64,000 nt of DNA from Paraburkholderia franconis (GCF_009362735.1 NZ_WHNP01000042.1:1-64000), one strand, 5' to 3'; shown: positions 42,500 through 51,655, counted from the stretch's first letter. The notes: generated from the sequence alone by a model not told the origin. Numbers and translations: made by a program.

Positions 42500-42521
42500 T
42501 CATATGTCAACGGATCAAAAA
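42500..42521 (-). promoter_or_regulatory. Shared operator-like motif with TTGACA box
   Basis: TCATATGTCAACGGATCAAA (42500-42519) matches the right arm of the 32560-32618 inverted repeat over its first 13 bases and in the A-rich tail; both copies are also preceded by AGACGT. On the minus strand it supplies TTGACA as a possible -35 box for the binding-protein gene. A regulator bound here would compete with polymerase, fitting a GntR repressor. Confidence 0.5.
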
Positions 42522-42579
42522 GGCTCGGGAGCCAGGGTTTTCGAGGGTATTGGGCGAACAGGTCAAACGGGGGCGGAAC

Positions 42580-42862
42580 ATCCCTGCGCTGATGTCGATA
42601 AAATCGATGTAGCGCCTGTCCGGGTCGGCAACGAGGTAGGCAGCGGAGTGCAGGCCTCTGGAAACGTCGTACCCGGTTCTGCATAAGTGTCAGTGCGATG
42701 GCCAGCACGACAGCCGCACCAATGGCCCATGCAACGATGGGGCCGAGCCCGCAATCCCGGAAGCGTGCGAAGCGCCAAGCAGCCATCCGAAGCCGATAAT
42801 CGAGCCCAAGCCTGTAAAGAGCAATGTAACCGGGCCGATACTTCGGTTGACGTTAATCGTTC
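42580..42862 (-). pseudogene. N-terminal remnant of an APC-family amino-acid permease
   Basis: Minus-strand translation gives SIGPVTLLFTGLGSIIG then FGWLLGASHASGIAG in one frame. After a shift comes GPIVAWAIGAAVVLAIALT in a second, and after another TYAEPGTTFPEA in a third. In order these are TM1, TM2 and the TYAELG(x)TFPEAG motif of APC-type permeases. At least two frameshifts and loss of the C-terminal three quarters make it dead. It is the second broken amino-acid permease in the window. Confidence 0.7.
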
Positions 42863-42984
42863 ATCAACGTGTCTCGTGAATCGCGTCCGCGGGGCGTGAC
42901 TGATCCTCGCCGCCGCGGCGCTTCGTTGTCGTCCGGGCAATTAAGCCGTCATCGCGATGGCGATGACGGCGAGCAGGCGTTCGC

Positions 42985-44214
42985 TCAGGCTATCGCCTTG
43001 GCGCGCCAGGCCATTTGGCGCTCGAGGACGGATTCGGCGGACTCCCCGACCAGTTCCTGATAGGTAGCGGGCGCGGTCGCGCCTTCAGTATTGACGAGCA
43101 ATACGCGGGAAGCGCCATTGAGGCACACTTGCCTGGCCAGCTGCTGGTCCTGCAGCAATACGATGAGACCAGCAAGACCCGCTACACCCGACTCGCCAGC
43201 AACGATCGGTGCGTCGGTATCGCTGCCGGCAGCCAGAATACGCATGGCGTTCACTGCATCGTCATCGCTGATCGTCATGAAGTCATCGACGCCAGGTTGG
43301 AGAAACCTCCATGCGAGCGGCGAGGTCTCGCCGCAAGCGAGCCCAGCCATCAGGGAGTCGACCGAGCCCGTCGCACGTGCAGCGCGTCCCGCCAACGCGC
43401 TCTGATACAGGCAGTCGGCCTGCTGCGGTTCGACGACGACAAATCGCGGACGATGCTCGCCATGAAATTCCCAAAGGTAACTGACCAATCCTGCTGCAAG
43501 GCCACCGACACCGCCCTGAAGGAACACATGTGTATAGGCCGGCTGATCCGGCTGACTGTCGCCCTGCTCGACGATCTCCGCTGCAATCGTGCCGTAGCCC
43601 TGCATCACATCACGCGGGATGTCTTCGTAACCGTCGTATGACGTGTCGGAAACGACGTGCCAGCCGTTCAGCGAAGCCAGGCGAGCCGCCTCTTCGACCG
43701 ACTCATCGTAGTTTCCGGTGATCCGGACAATTTCGGCACCGTACGCGGCAATGGCCTTCTCGCGCTCGACGCTGACATTGGCATGCAGCACGATCACGCA
43801 ATGGCAACCCAGCGTTTGCGCGGCAGCAGCCAGTCCCTTTCCGTGATTGCCGTCCGTGGCGCTCACCACCGTGAAGTGCGTCAGCAGGTCCCGATAGCGT
43901 CCTTCGAAAAGACCACGCGCATCGAGATCATGATCCGGCCATAGCCGCTGGATCAGGCGCACCAGTGCAATGGGCGCGCCCAGAGCCTTGAAGCTACCCA
44001 ATACGGAGCGCGCTGACTCGTCCTTGACGCTGATGCTGCCGACCTTGAGCCTCGCGGCCAGCCCGGGCAACTCACGCAGCGGCGTCGCATCGGGCGAAAT
44101 CTTGTCCCAGCAGGAAAGCCATGCGCGGCTCTCCTGTGCTTTTTCGATGCTGAGAATCTCCTTCAGCTCAGCGGGATATGAGGTGCGCGTTGCGCGCGGA
44201 TTTCCTACCAACAT
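42985..44214 (-). CDS. dpaL: Diaminopropionate ammonia-lyase
   Basis: 409-aa fold-type II PLP enzyme (YgeX/DpaL). It converts 2,3-diaminopropionate (D or L) to pyruvate and two NH3. The PLP Lys76 is in GSFKALGAP, Asp121 in SATDGNHGKG, and the phosphate-binding glycine loop is QGGVGGLAAG. Lys and Asp positions fit E. coli DpaL (Lys77, Asp120). The N-terminal NPRATRTSYP and VKDESARSVLG segments are also typical. Last gene of a minus-strand operon behind two M20-type amidohydrolases, which could supply free diaminopropionate from N-acyl or N-carbamoyl forms. Confidence 0.93.
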   Translation of the reverse strand: MLVGNPRATRTSYPAELKEILSIEKAQESRAWLSCWDKISPDATPLRELPGLAARLKVGSISVKDESARSVLGSFKALGAPIALVRLIQRLWPDHDLDARGLFEGRYRDLLTHFTVVSATDGNHGKGLAAAAQTLGCHCVIVLHANVSVEREKAIAAYGAEIVRITGNYDESVEEAARLASLNGWHVVSDTSYDGYEDIPRDVMQGYGTIAAEIVEQGDSQPDQPAYTHVFLQGGVGGLAAGLVSYLWEFHGEHRPRFVVVEPQQADCLYQSALAGRAARATGSVDSLMAGLACGETSPLAWRFLQPGVDDFMTISDDDAVNAMRILAAGSDTDAPIVAGESGVAGLAGLIVLLQDQQLARQVCLNGASRVLLVNTEGATAPATYQELVGESAESVLERQMAWRAKAIA

Positions 44215-44265
44215 GACCGTGACACTCCAGTATTGAATGATGTGAATTGGCGAATGGAATCCCGC

Positions 44266-45522
44266 TCACTTCGCCGCGAGGCGCTGGAGCACGACGTCTA
44301 GCAGAACGTTTGCGCCATCGATGAGCTGATCGTCGTCTGTATGTTCGCGCGGGTTGTGGCTGATGCCGCCGCGGCTCGGCACGAATATCATCGCCGCGGG
44401 CGCGATGCGCGCGATCATCTGGGCGTCATGTCCGGCCCCCGACGTCATCCGGCGATGCGTGAAGCCCATGCGCTCTGCCGACGCTTCAATTGCATCGGCT
44501 AGTTCTGCATCGAATACGACCGGCTCGAAGCGGACCAGGCGCTCGGTCGTGATCTTCACGCCTTCCTTCTCCGCGACCTCTTCGAGGAACTCAGCGAGCC
44601 GCCGCTCGGCATCCTGCAGGCGCTGTTCGTCCGGATCACGCAGATCGACCGTAAAGACTGCCTTGCGCGGAATCACGTTGATAACATTCGGCTCGATGCG
44701 CAGCATGCCGATTGTCGCCAGCGTGGTGCCGGCAGTAACGGCCAGCTCACGCAGGAACGTCGAAACGGCAGCGGCCGCCCAGCCCGCATCATGACGAAGC
44801 CGCGTTGGCGTTGTACCCGCGTGATTGGCATTGCCCTGAACGGTAATCTGCTGCCACGAGATGCCCTGGAGATTCTCGACCACGCCGATGCGGATGTTCT
44901 CTGCTTCAAGGATCGGGCCCTGCTCGATGTGCAGTTCGAGATACTCGTGCGGAGCGATTGCGCGTGGCTCCAGGTCGCCGGCATAGCCAATGCGTACGAG
45001 TTCGTCGCCAAGCCGCGTGCCGTCGATTCCGATAGTGTTCAATGCTGCATCAACGGACAGGCCGCCAGCGTAGACCAGCGAACCCATCATATCCGGCTGA
45101 TAGCGGATGCCTTCCTCGTTGGTGAACACACCGATGGTGATGGACCGCTGCGGCCCGATGCCTGCCTGACGAAAAGCTCTCACGACCGCGAGCCCCGCCA
45201 GCACGCCGTAGCAGCCATCCAGCGCTCCGGCGTTTTTCACCGTGTCGATGTGCGAGCCCATCATCAGTGGACGCTGCCTGCCGTCATCCGAATCGGAACG
45301 CAACGTGCCGAAGATGTTGCCGATGCGATCAATGCGGACATCGAGGTCCAGTTCGCGCATCCATCTGACGACGAGATCGCGCCCGGCGCGCTCATCGTCT
45401 GTGAGTGCAATGCGCGTCCGTCCACCGGCTTCACGATCGGCGCCCACTTCGCCGAGCTGGCGCAATTGCTGGATCATGAACGCGCCGTCGAGTGTCAGTG
45501 ATGAAGGTACAGACGTATTCAT
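44266..45522 (-). CDS. M20 Zn-dependent hydrolase, N-carbamoyl-amino acid amidohydrolase/allantoate amidohydrolase type
   Basis: 418-aa di-metal amidohydrolase. Ligands and motifs: GSHIDTV (His, Asp), DGCYGVLAGL, TNEEG (Glu), LHIEQGP (His) and SGAGHDAQM (His). GNANHAGTTP is the dimerisation-domain loop of the L-N-carbamoylase/ureidoglycine/allantoate family. It removes carbamoyl groups from N-carbamoyl amino acids, the natural next step after hydantoin opening by HyuAB, or acts on allantoate-like ureides. 17 nt after the M20 gene upstream, 51 nt before dpaL. Confidence 0.88.
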   Translation of the reverse strand: MNTSVPSSLTLDGAFMIQQLRQLGEVGADREAGGRTRIALTDDERAGRDLVVRWMRELDLDVRIDRIGNIFGTLRSDSDDGRQRPLMMGSHIDTVKNAGALDGCYGVLAGLAVVRAFRQAGIGPQRSITIGVFTNEEGIRYQPDMMGSLVYAGGLSVDAALNTIGIDGTRLGDELVRIGYAGDLEPRAIAPHEYLELHIEQGPILEAENIRIGVVENLQGISWQQITVQGNANHAGTTPTRLRHDAGWAAAAVSTFLRELAVTAGTTLATIGMLRIEPNVINVIPRKAVFTVDLRDPDEQRLQDAERRLAEFLEEVAEKEGVKITTERLVRFEPVVFDAELADAIEASAERMGFTHRRMTSGAGHDAQMIARIAPAAMIFVPSRGGISHNPREHTDDDQLIDGANVLLDVVLQRLAAK

Positions 45523-45539
45523 TTATTTCCCTTTAATCG

Positions 45540-46703
45540 TCAACCGACCGGCAACTCGAGCCGGGCGATCTCGGCGAAATATCGCGCTCCCGTCAAAAGG
45601 ATTTCGTCATTGAAATCGTAGGTAGCGTTGTGGAGGGGAATACCCCCTTTCTCCACCGACTCGCCGTTGCCGATGAAAGTGAAGTTGCCGGGAACGACCT
45701 GCAGGAACGCGCCAAAGTCTTCCGAAATCATCATCGGCTGGATGTTGGCGTCGACGCCATCGCTTCCCGCCACATTGCGCGCCGCTGTTACCGCGACGTC
45801 CACGAACTGCTCCGAGTTCACCGTCGGAGCAAATTCGTGCGTGTATTCGAACGTGCAATCGGCACCGTGCGTGCGACAGATGCCTTCGCATACTTCGCGC
45901 ATGCGCGTCTCGAGCAGCGTTTGCACTTCGCGCGAATAGCTTCGCGTATCGCCCTTGATGGTGACATTCGACGGAATGACGTTTCTCAGGCCGTCAGTGA
46001 TGAATTCCGTACAGGAAATCACTGCCTGCAGACTCGGGTCGAGATTGCGCGAAACGACGGTCTGCAATGCCATCACGATCTGTGACGCGATGACGATCGG
46101 GTCCACTCCCATGTGAGGACGGGCAGCGTGTGTACCGCGTCCCTTGATGTGAATAACAAAGTTATCTTCACTTGCCATGATGCCGCCCGGACGCGTTGCA
46201 AAGGTTCCCGCACGCATGCCCGGCATGTTGTGCGCACCGAAGATCGCATCGACCGGGAACCGTTCGAACAGGCCGTCGGCCATCATCGCCTTCGCGCCTC
46301 GGCCATGCTCTTCTGCCGGCTGAAAGATGAAGCGGACAGTGCCGTTGAAGTCGCGCCGCTCGGCAAGGAGTCGAGCCGCCCCTAGAATCATCGACATATG
46401 CCCGTCGTGCCCGCACGCGTGCATCTTTCCGGCAGTACGCGAAGCATGCTCCCGATCGGGCGCCTGCTCGGCGATGTTCAGCGCGTCCATATCGGCGCGC
46501 AGGCCGATAGCTCGCTTCCCGTCTCCGACCGTCAGGTTGGCAACGAGTCCGGTTCCGCCGATGCCGCGGTGAACCTCCAGTCCCAGCGTCCTTAGAATAT
46601 TCGCCACGTAGTCGGACGTATTGACTTCCTCGAAGCCAGTCTCGGGATGTTGATGCAAATACTGACGCCAGCTCTTCAGCTGGCCCTGCAGCGTGCTTTC
46701 CAT
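45540..46703 (-). CDS. M20D amidohydrolase (hippurate hydrolase/N-acyl amino acid aminoacylase-like)
   Basis: 387-aa metallo-amidohydrolase. Motifs: HQHPETGFEE, HACGHDGHMSMILGAA (metal His/Asp), QPAEEHGRGAKAM (Glu pair), GAHNMPGMRAG and RGTHAARPHMGVDP. It cleaves N-acyl (benzoyl, acetyl, possibly oxalyl) amino acids or IAA-type conjugates. First gene of the operon, divergent from the Lrp gene, with 151 nt between them. Confidence 0.9.
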   Translation of the reverse strand: MESTLQGQLKSWRQYLHQHPETGFEEVNTSDYVANILRTLGLEVHRGIGGTGLVANLTVGDGKRAIGLRADMDALNIAEQAPDREHASRTAGKMHACGHDGHMSMILGAARLLAERRDFNGTVRFIFQPAEEHGRGAKAMMADGLFERFPVDAIFGAHNMPGMRAGTFATRPGGIMASEDNFVIHIKGRGTHAARPHMGVDPIVIASQIVMALQTVVSRNLDPSLQAVISCTEFITDGLRNVIPSNVTIKGDTRSYSREVQTLLETRMREVCEGICRTHGADCTFEYTHEFAPTVNSEQFVDVAVTAARNVAGSDGVDANIQPMMISEDFGAFLQVVPGNFTFIGNGESVEKGGIPLHNATYDFNDEILLTGARYFAEIARLELPVG

Positions 46704-46854
46704 AGTCGGACACCCTTGCTTATGAAGTTCGCGGAATGCGCATATCGAGCATGTCGGCTACGGAAATAGTATTGTTTGCGGGGCTGGAAAAAGTCTCTAA
46801 ATCGGTAGCTCTCGTGCAAAAATATCTTTGTTTCGACCTTCTGGCTGCAAAACC

Positions 46855-47334
46855 ATGACACTCAGCCTCGACGACTTTGATCTGAAGCTGTTGATGGAAG
46901 TCCAACGCGACGCGCAAATCCCTCAAAACGAACTCGGCGCACGCGTCAACCTGTCTACGGCTGCCGTCAATCGCAGATTGCGACGCCTGTCGGACGAAGG
47001 CGTCATTCGTAACTACGCCGCCATCGTCGCGCCCGAGAAGGTCGGCTATCCGCTGACGATCATCGCGACGGTCGAGGTCGAGAGCGAGCAGATCGATCTG
47101 CTCGACTCGATGAAACGCACCTTCGCGCAGTGCCCGGAAATCCAGCAGTGCTACTACGTTGCGGGTGAATGGGACTTCGTGCTGATACTGACGGTTCGCA
47201 ACATGGAGGAGTACACGGCCCTCACGCGGCAACTGTTCTTCTCAAACAACAACGTCAAACGCTTCAAGACGCTGGTGAGCATGAGCAGCGTGAAGGTGGG
47301 GCTCGGTGTACCCGTGGCTTCCGAGGGCGGGTGA
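46855..47334 (+). CDS. Lrp/AsnC-family regulator
   Basis: 159-aa regulator from ATG-46855 (MTLSLDDFDLKLL). N-terminal HTH (IPQNELGARVNLSTAAVNRRLRRL) and C-terminal RAM ligand domain (YYVAGEWDFVLILTV). Divergent from the amidohydrolase-dpaL operon, which it very likely controls in response to an amino acid. An earlier GTG-type start at 46828 is possible but lies in promoter-like DNA. Confidence 0.92.
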   Translation: MTLSLDDFDLKLLMEVQRDAQIPQNELGARVNLSTAAVNRRLRRLSDEGVIRNYAAIVAPEKVGYPLTIIATVEVESEQIDLLDSMKRTFAQCPEIQQCYYVAGEWDFVLILTVRNMEEYTALTRQLFFSNNNVKRFKTLVSMSSVKVGLGVPVASEGG

Positions 47335-47339
47335 CGCAA

Positions 47340-48476
47340 TCAACGGACTACTGACCTGTCGGTCCAGTTGCCCTGGTCGAACTGGCGAACGGTAATTGCG
47401 CCGTTACGGATATCCCCCTTCTCGTCGAACTGGATGGAGCCTGTCACGCCGTCCAGCTTCGAAGCGCGCAGCTTCGGGAGATACACCTTCGGGTCGGTCG
47501 ACCCGGCAGCCTGCATTGCGTCGGCCATTGCGAGTACCGCGTCATAGGCATAAGGAGCGTATAGCTGCACGGGAACACCAAAGCGCTGCTGATAGCGCTT
47601 GAAGAATTCGGGTCCTTGCGGCATCTTTGCGGGCGGCACACCCGCCAGCGTGCAATAGGTATCGTTGTTCATCGACGCACCGGCCAGTTTGATGAACTGC
47701 GGGGTACACGCTTCATCGCCGGCAATGAACTTGACCTTCAACCCAAGCTTTTGCGCCTGCTGCACAAATGCCGCAGCTTGCGTGTCGCCACCCGTGAAAG
47801 CGATACCTTCTGGTTGACGGCTCTTGATGGTCGTGAGAATCGCCATCCAGTTCGTTGTCTTGTCGGTGCCAAATTCACGGGCGACTACGTTGCCTCCGGC
47901 AGCCTTGACTGACTTTTCGATCTCATCGGCAAGACCTTGACCGTACGCCGTGCGGTCATCGACGATGGCAACCTTGTGCGCGCCAAGATCGTGGACCAGA
48001 TACGCGCCGATGACCGAACCCTGTCTCACATCATTCGCAACCATACGGAACACATTCGTGAATCCTTGCTGCGTGAGCTTCGGATTGGTCGCCGATTCGG
48101 TGATCATCGGAACGCCTGCATCCGAGTAAATTTTGGAAGCGGGTATCGATGTCCCGGAGTTCGCATGTCCAACAACACCCGCCACACCATCGTCCACCAG
48201 TTTCTGCGCGACGGTCACTGCCGTCTTGGGATCGGCCGCATCGTCCTGCGAGTCGAGCACGAACGTAACGTTTTGCCCGCCAATGCGGACCTTTCTGTTG
48301 TTCAGATCTTCGATTGCGAGCCGCACACCATTCTCGTCGTCCTTCCCGATGTGGGAGAGTTCGCCAGTCAGAGGGGAAACCTGCCCGATCTTTACCGTCA
48401 GATCTGCGTGAGCCGTGAGAGGTTGCAGGAAAAGCATCAGAGACGCGAGGCATATCGTCGGTCGGGATAATTGCAT
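47340..48476 (-). CDS. LivJ-type ABC substrate-binding protein (orphan 3)
   Basis: 378-aa periplasmic binding protein, start ATG-48476; signal peptide MQLSRPTICLASLMLFLQPL ending TAHA-D. Family blocks: GQVSPLTGELSHIGKDDENG, DSQDDAADPKTA, GHANSGTSIPASKIY and DDRTAYGQGLADE. Convergent with the Lrp gene (5 nt between stops) and without transporter partners. Probably binds an amino-acid derivative used by the dpaL operon. Confidence 0.9.
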   Translation of the reverse strand: MQLSRPTICLASLMLFLQPLTAHADLTVKIGQVSPLTGELSHIGKDDENGVRLAIEDLNNRKVRIGGQNVTFVLDSQDDAADPKTAVTVAQKLVDDGVAGVVGHANSGTSIPASKIYSDAGVPMITESATNPKLTQQGFTNVFRMVANDVRQGSVIGAYLVHDLGAHKVAIVDDRTAYGQGLADEIEKSVKAAGGNVVAREFGTDKTTNWMAILTTIKSRQPEGIAFTGGDTQAAAFVQQAQKLGLKVKFIAGDEACTPQFIKLAGASMNNDTYCTLAGVPPAKMPQGPEFFKRYQQRFGVPVQLYAPYAYDAVLAMADAMQAAGSTDPKVYLPKLRASKLDGVTGSIQFDEKGDIRNGAITVRQFDQGNWTDRSVVR

Positions 48477-48679
48477 GGTCGTACTCACGATAGGTTGGCT
48501 GTGGATCGGATCGACAGAATCCGCGACCCGTTGGGCTCGGCAACACTGCGCCCGCCCTGTAACCATCGTAACGACGCCGCACAGTAGCCAAAATCAGGCG
48601 CGAGGACCTTTCTGCAAATTTCGATCGAGATGCGGACACTTTTCGATAATTTTTCTCGATGCGTCCTCTCCGGGCAGCC

Positions 48680-50011
48680 TCAGTATCCAGGCAGCCTGAT
48701 CCTTTGCCCCGCTATCGAGGCGACGCAGATACCCGGGCTACCCCTCGTGCCGAAGTCAGACACCCGGAACGTGGCGCATTGATCACCCCGGTGTCCCACG
48801 GCTGCGCGCCGCAGACGAGCCAGCGAGAACGAGGACGCCAGTACGAGCGGAACAAATGACAGCCGAAGCACCGTGCCCCATCCATATGCCGTCAGCAGGC
48901 CACCCGACAGGAACGAGCCGAACGCCATCGTCCCGAATACGACGAAATCATTGAGCGACTGCACGCGGGCCTTTCCTTCCGGGTAATGACACTCGAGCAC
49001 GAGAGCCGATGCGCCCACAAACCCGAAGTTCCACCCGATGCCGAGCGGGATAAGCGTGAGCCAGAAATGCGCGACATCGATGCCCAACATGCCGACTGCT
49101 GCCGAGAGGGCTGTGAGCGCCAGGCCGGCGATGATCACCCGGTGCGCACCGAAGCGCGTAATCAGCCGCCCGGTAAAGAAGCCTGGAGCGTACATCGCGA
49201 TGACGTGCCACTGAATGCCGAGGTTGGACGACGCCTGTGACAGGCCGCACATTTGCATGGCCAGTGGTGCCGCCGTCATGAGGAAGTTCATCAGCAGGTA
49301 CGAGACGACCGCGCAGATGACGGCAGTCACGAACCGGGGCTGGCGGGCAATGACGCCGATCGGACGGCCGCCCGCTGCCTCTGACGCCGCCGGCATTGGA
49401 AGACGAACGCCAAGCAGGATGAGTGCGGACAACGCAGCGACGGCCGCTTGCGCCAGGAAAGTCGCCGCGAACGTGTAAGGTGCCCACAGATACATGGTGT
49501 GGATGACGAGTTGTGGCCCTATTGCTCCGGCGAGCACGCCGCCCGCCATGACCAGGGACAGCGCACGAGGACTCCGCTCCGGCGGCACACAGTCCGCGGC
49601 CGCGAAACGGAAGGAAAGGACCACAGCGGCATACGCGCCGCCGAAGAACGTCGCCGCGCAGAATAGCCAGAAGGAGCCCAGCACAACCGCCAAAGCCGCG
49701 AGCAAGCCGACAAGCACGCCAAATCCGGTCCCGATCAGGAAGGCGACGCGGCGACCGTGACGTTGGGCCATGGCCCCTGCAGGTAACGAGCAGGCCGCCA
49801 TCCCCACCACAAAGATCGAGATCGGCAGGGTCGCCAGCGCATGACTGGGTGCCAGCGTGTTGCCGACGATTGCGCCTGTTGCGTAGACGACGGTCGAGTT
49901 CGCGCCGGCGAGCGCCTGCGCGATGGTCAGTCTTGCGACATTGCCCCTTGCTTGAGGGTAAAGGGGCGACGATGCCGCCTCAGTGAGAGTGTCCGCGTTG
50001 ATGTATGACAT
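48680..50011 (-). CDS. MFS transporter
   Basis: 443-aa membrane protein starting at ATG-50011. Twelve hydrophobic segments are traceable; the loop AMAQRHGRRVAFLIGTGFG after TM2 is the MFS motif A. Related to YgaY/ArsJ-like single-gene exporters or importers; substrate unknown. The last ~35 residues (from about VGHRGDQCATF) are hydrophilic and unlike an MFS C-terminus, suggesting the original stop was lost and the frame now runs into intergenic DNA. Confidence 0.85.
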   Translation of the reverse strand: MSYINADTLTEAASSPLYPQARGNVARLTIAQALAGANSTVVYATGAIVGNTLAPSHALATLPISIFVVGMAACSLPAGAMAQRHGRRVAFLIGTGFGVLVGLLAALAVVLGSFWLFCAATFFGGAYAAVVLSFRFAAADCVPPERSPRALSLVMAGGVLAGAIGPQLVIHTMYLWAPYTFAATFLAQAAVAALSALILLGVRLPMPAASEAAGGRPIGVIARQPRFVTAVICAVVSYLLMNFLMTAAPLAMQMCGLSQASSNLGIQWHVIAMYAPGFFTGRLITRFGAHRVIIAGLALTALSAAVGMLGIDVAHFWLTLIPLGIGWNFGFVGASALVLECHYPEGKARVQSLNDFVVFGTMAFGSFLSGGLLTAYGWGTVLRLSFVPLVLASSFSLARLRRAAVGHRGDQCATFRVSDFGTRGSPGICVASIAGQRIRLPGY

Positions 50012-50127
50012 TTGATTCAAGTTGGTGCGGCTCGCCGCCGATCCGAAGCAGCGTCCGCCGGGCACTGGACTCGAAACCCCATCCGGCTTTGCTGGCATGA
50101 ACGATGACCGGTTGCCACAGGTCGTCG

Positions 50128-50640
50128 TTAGCGCACGTCGCGCGTTTGCCCCATGGTCAGGACCATCCGGAATTTGACGTCGCCGCGCTTCATCCTCTGG
50201 TAGGCGATGAACGCGTTCTCCAGTGGCATCGTCTCGATCATCGGACGCACGCCCGTCAGCACGCTGAAGTTCAGCGTTTTCTCGTTCTCATAGGGTGAGC
50301 CGGTGATCGATCCCGCGACGCTGCGCTCGCCGACGACTAGCTGGCCGGTCGATATGGGCAGCGGGTCTTTGCCCACACCGAGCACGATCAGCCGGCCCTG
50401 CGGCGCAAGCCCCCGCAACAGCGCGGACACTACGGCGGTGTTGCCGATGGTCGTCACGATGGCCTTCGCACCACCCATCGCCTGGAGCCTCGCTGCCGCG
50501 TCTTCCTGGTTCGTGTCGATATAGACATGCGCGCCGAGTGATCGCGCATCGGCAGCGATGTCAGTGCCGCGTCCGACCGCAACGACCTTGAAACCCATGC
50601 GACGCGCGTACTGAAGGGCCATGACCACGGATTCGCGCTG
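50128..50640 (-). pseudogene. C-terminal fragment of a zinc-type alcohol dehydrogenase (MDR family)
   Basis: Homology begins at about 50630 (ALQYARRMGFKVVAVGRG) and continues through the NAD-binding Rossmann half: DARSLGAHVYIDT, IVTTIGNTAVVSALLRGLAPQGRLIVLGVG, SITGSPYENEKTLNF and the final KRGDVKFRMVLTM. The catalytic GroES-like N-terminal half with its zinc ligands is missing. The fragment is joined upstream to an amine-oxidase fragment on the same strand. Confidence 0.8.
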
Positions 50641-50971
50641 GCCGCTCGTGCGGCGAACGTTCAACCATCATGTCGCCCGCTTCGTGCTGCTCGAAGCGCT
50701 CCAGTCCCAGGTCGCGGACAAGTCGGTCCAGCTGAGGCTGTAACGCAGGCCAGAACCACGCCGGTCCGAGGTCGAAACGGTGAGGATCTTCCGTTACGCT
50801 CCCGGTGCCTGCAACCATCGGCCCGTTGGCAGGAACGGACTCAATCCGGCCGCCGAATGTATCGCGCGCCTCAAGGAGTACGTAGTCCCTGAGGCCATGC
50901 CGTTCGAGCAGAAAGGCGGCATACAACCCACTGAGGCCGCCGCCGATGATCGCGATGTGTGCAGTCGACAT
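50640..50971 (-). pseudogene. N-terminal fragment of a flavin monoamine oxidase
   Basis: Starts at ATG-50971 (MSTAHIAIIGGGLSGLYAAFLLE), with the FAD dinucleotide motif, EARDTFGGRIESV and DLGPAWFWPALQP, all hallmarks of flavin amine oxidases. Recognisable homology stops around residue 105-110 (GDMMVE, then unrelated residues). The C-terminal three quarters are gone. The frame overlaps the start of the ADH frame at about 50603-50664, marking a deletion junction. Confidence 0.8.
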
Positions 50972-50974
50972 GGG

Positions 50975-51655
50975 TTATCCGCCCGCCGCAAGACCGGCGA
51001 GATGGCCCGTCTTCAGATGCAGGGTGGCGCCATGCGCGCCAGCCACGAGGTCGGGATATTCGCCCGCAGGCAGACGCAACCAGCTATCTCGAACGTATTG
51101 CCGCCCGTCGGTCCACAGTTCGCCGCACAGTTCGCCGGTTAGCACCAGCAGTTCGGCGCTATCGACTGCGTTCGCGAAAAGCGGCTCGTCCGGATCGAGA
51201 CGTACCAGGACGGTCTGTTCGGAGGCATCCGCAAACAGCGGGCAAACTTCACGGCCCGAGCGTCGTTCCCAGCAAGACGGGTTGCGTGTGTCGATACGCA
51301 CGGAGCAGTCGTCCCCAGGCGACATCTGCCCGAGCTTGACGAAAATGATTGCGCCTCCATCGCTGAAGGGCTGATGCGACGACCCAGGCGGATTGCGCAG
51401 ATACCATCCGGCCGGATAGTGCTGATTCTCCTCCGAGAACGTGCCGGACAGCACGAGGATCTCCTCGCCGTCTGGGTGCCGGTGCTGCGGAAAAGACGAG
51501 GCCGAAGCGTATCGCACGATGCTCGTGGCACGAGCCGTCTCGCCGCCCAGCCGGTCGAGCATCACGCGCTCGACCCCGCTCTGTGGCGAGGCAACCCATT
51601 GGTATTGATCGGCCGCGACGACAGCGCGGCGCGAGAAGTCCGCGTTGACGTGCAT
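50975..51655 (-). CDS. ChrR-like cupin-domain protein
   Basis: 226 aa. Two cupin-like halves; the first has the metal pattern FPQHRHPDGEEILVLSG with a later SSHQPF, as in ChrR-type anti-sigma cupins. The second half (DSAELLVLTGELCGE, WLRLPAGEYPDL) is more degenerate. Such proteins sense or detoxify reactive small molecules. Stops 3 nt before the amine-oxidase fragment and belongs to the eroded redox operon. Confidence 0.82.
   Translation of the reverse strand: MHVNADFSRRAVVAADQYQWVASPQSGVERVMLDRLGGETARATSIVRYASASSFPQHRHPDGEEILVLSGTFSEENQHYPAGWYLRNPPGSSHQPFSDGGAIIFVKLGQMSPGDDCSVRIDTRNPSCWERRSGREVCPLFADASEQTVLVRLDPDEPLFANAVDSAELLVLTGELCGELWTDGRQYVRDSWLRLPAGEYPDLVAGAHGATLHLKTGHLAGLAAGG

Larger units (their letters stand above)
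42369..42984. other. Intergenic region with operator motif and permease remnant
   Basis: No intact gene. It holds the shared motif at 42500-42521 (promoter of the binding-protein gene) and a frameshifted amino-acid permease fragment at about 42580-42862. The last ~100 nt before the dpaL stop show only a small CATCGCGATG palindrome around 42951. Confidence 0.5.
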
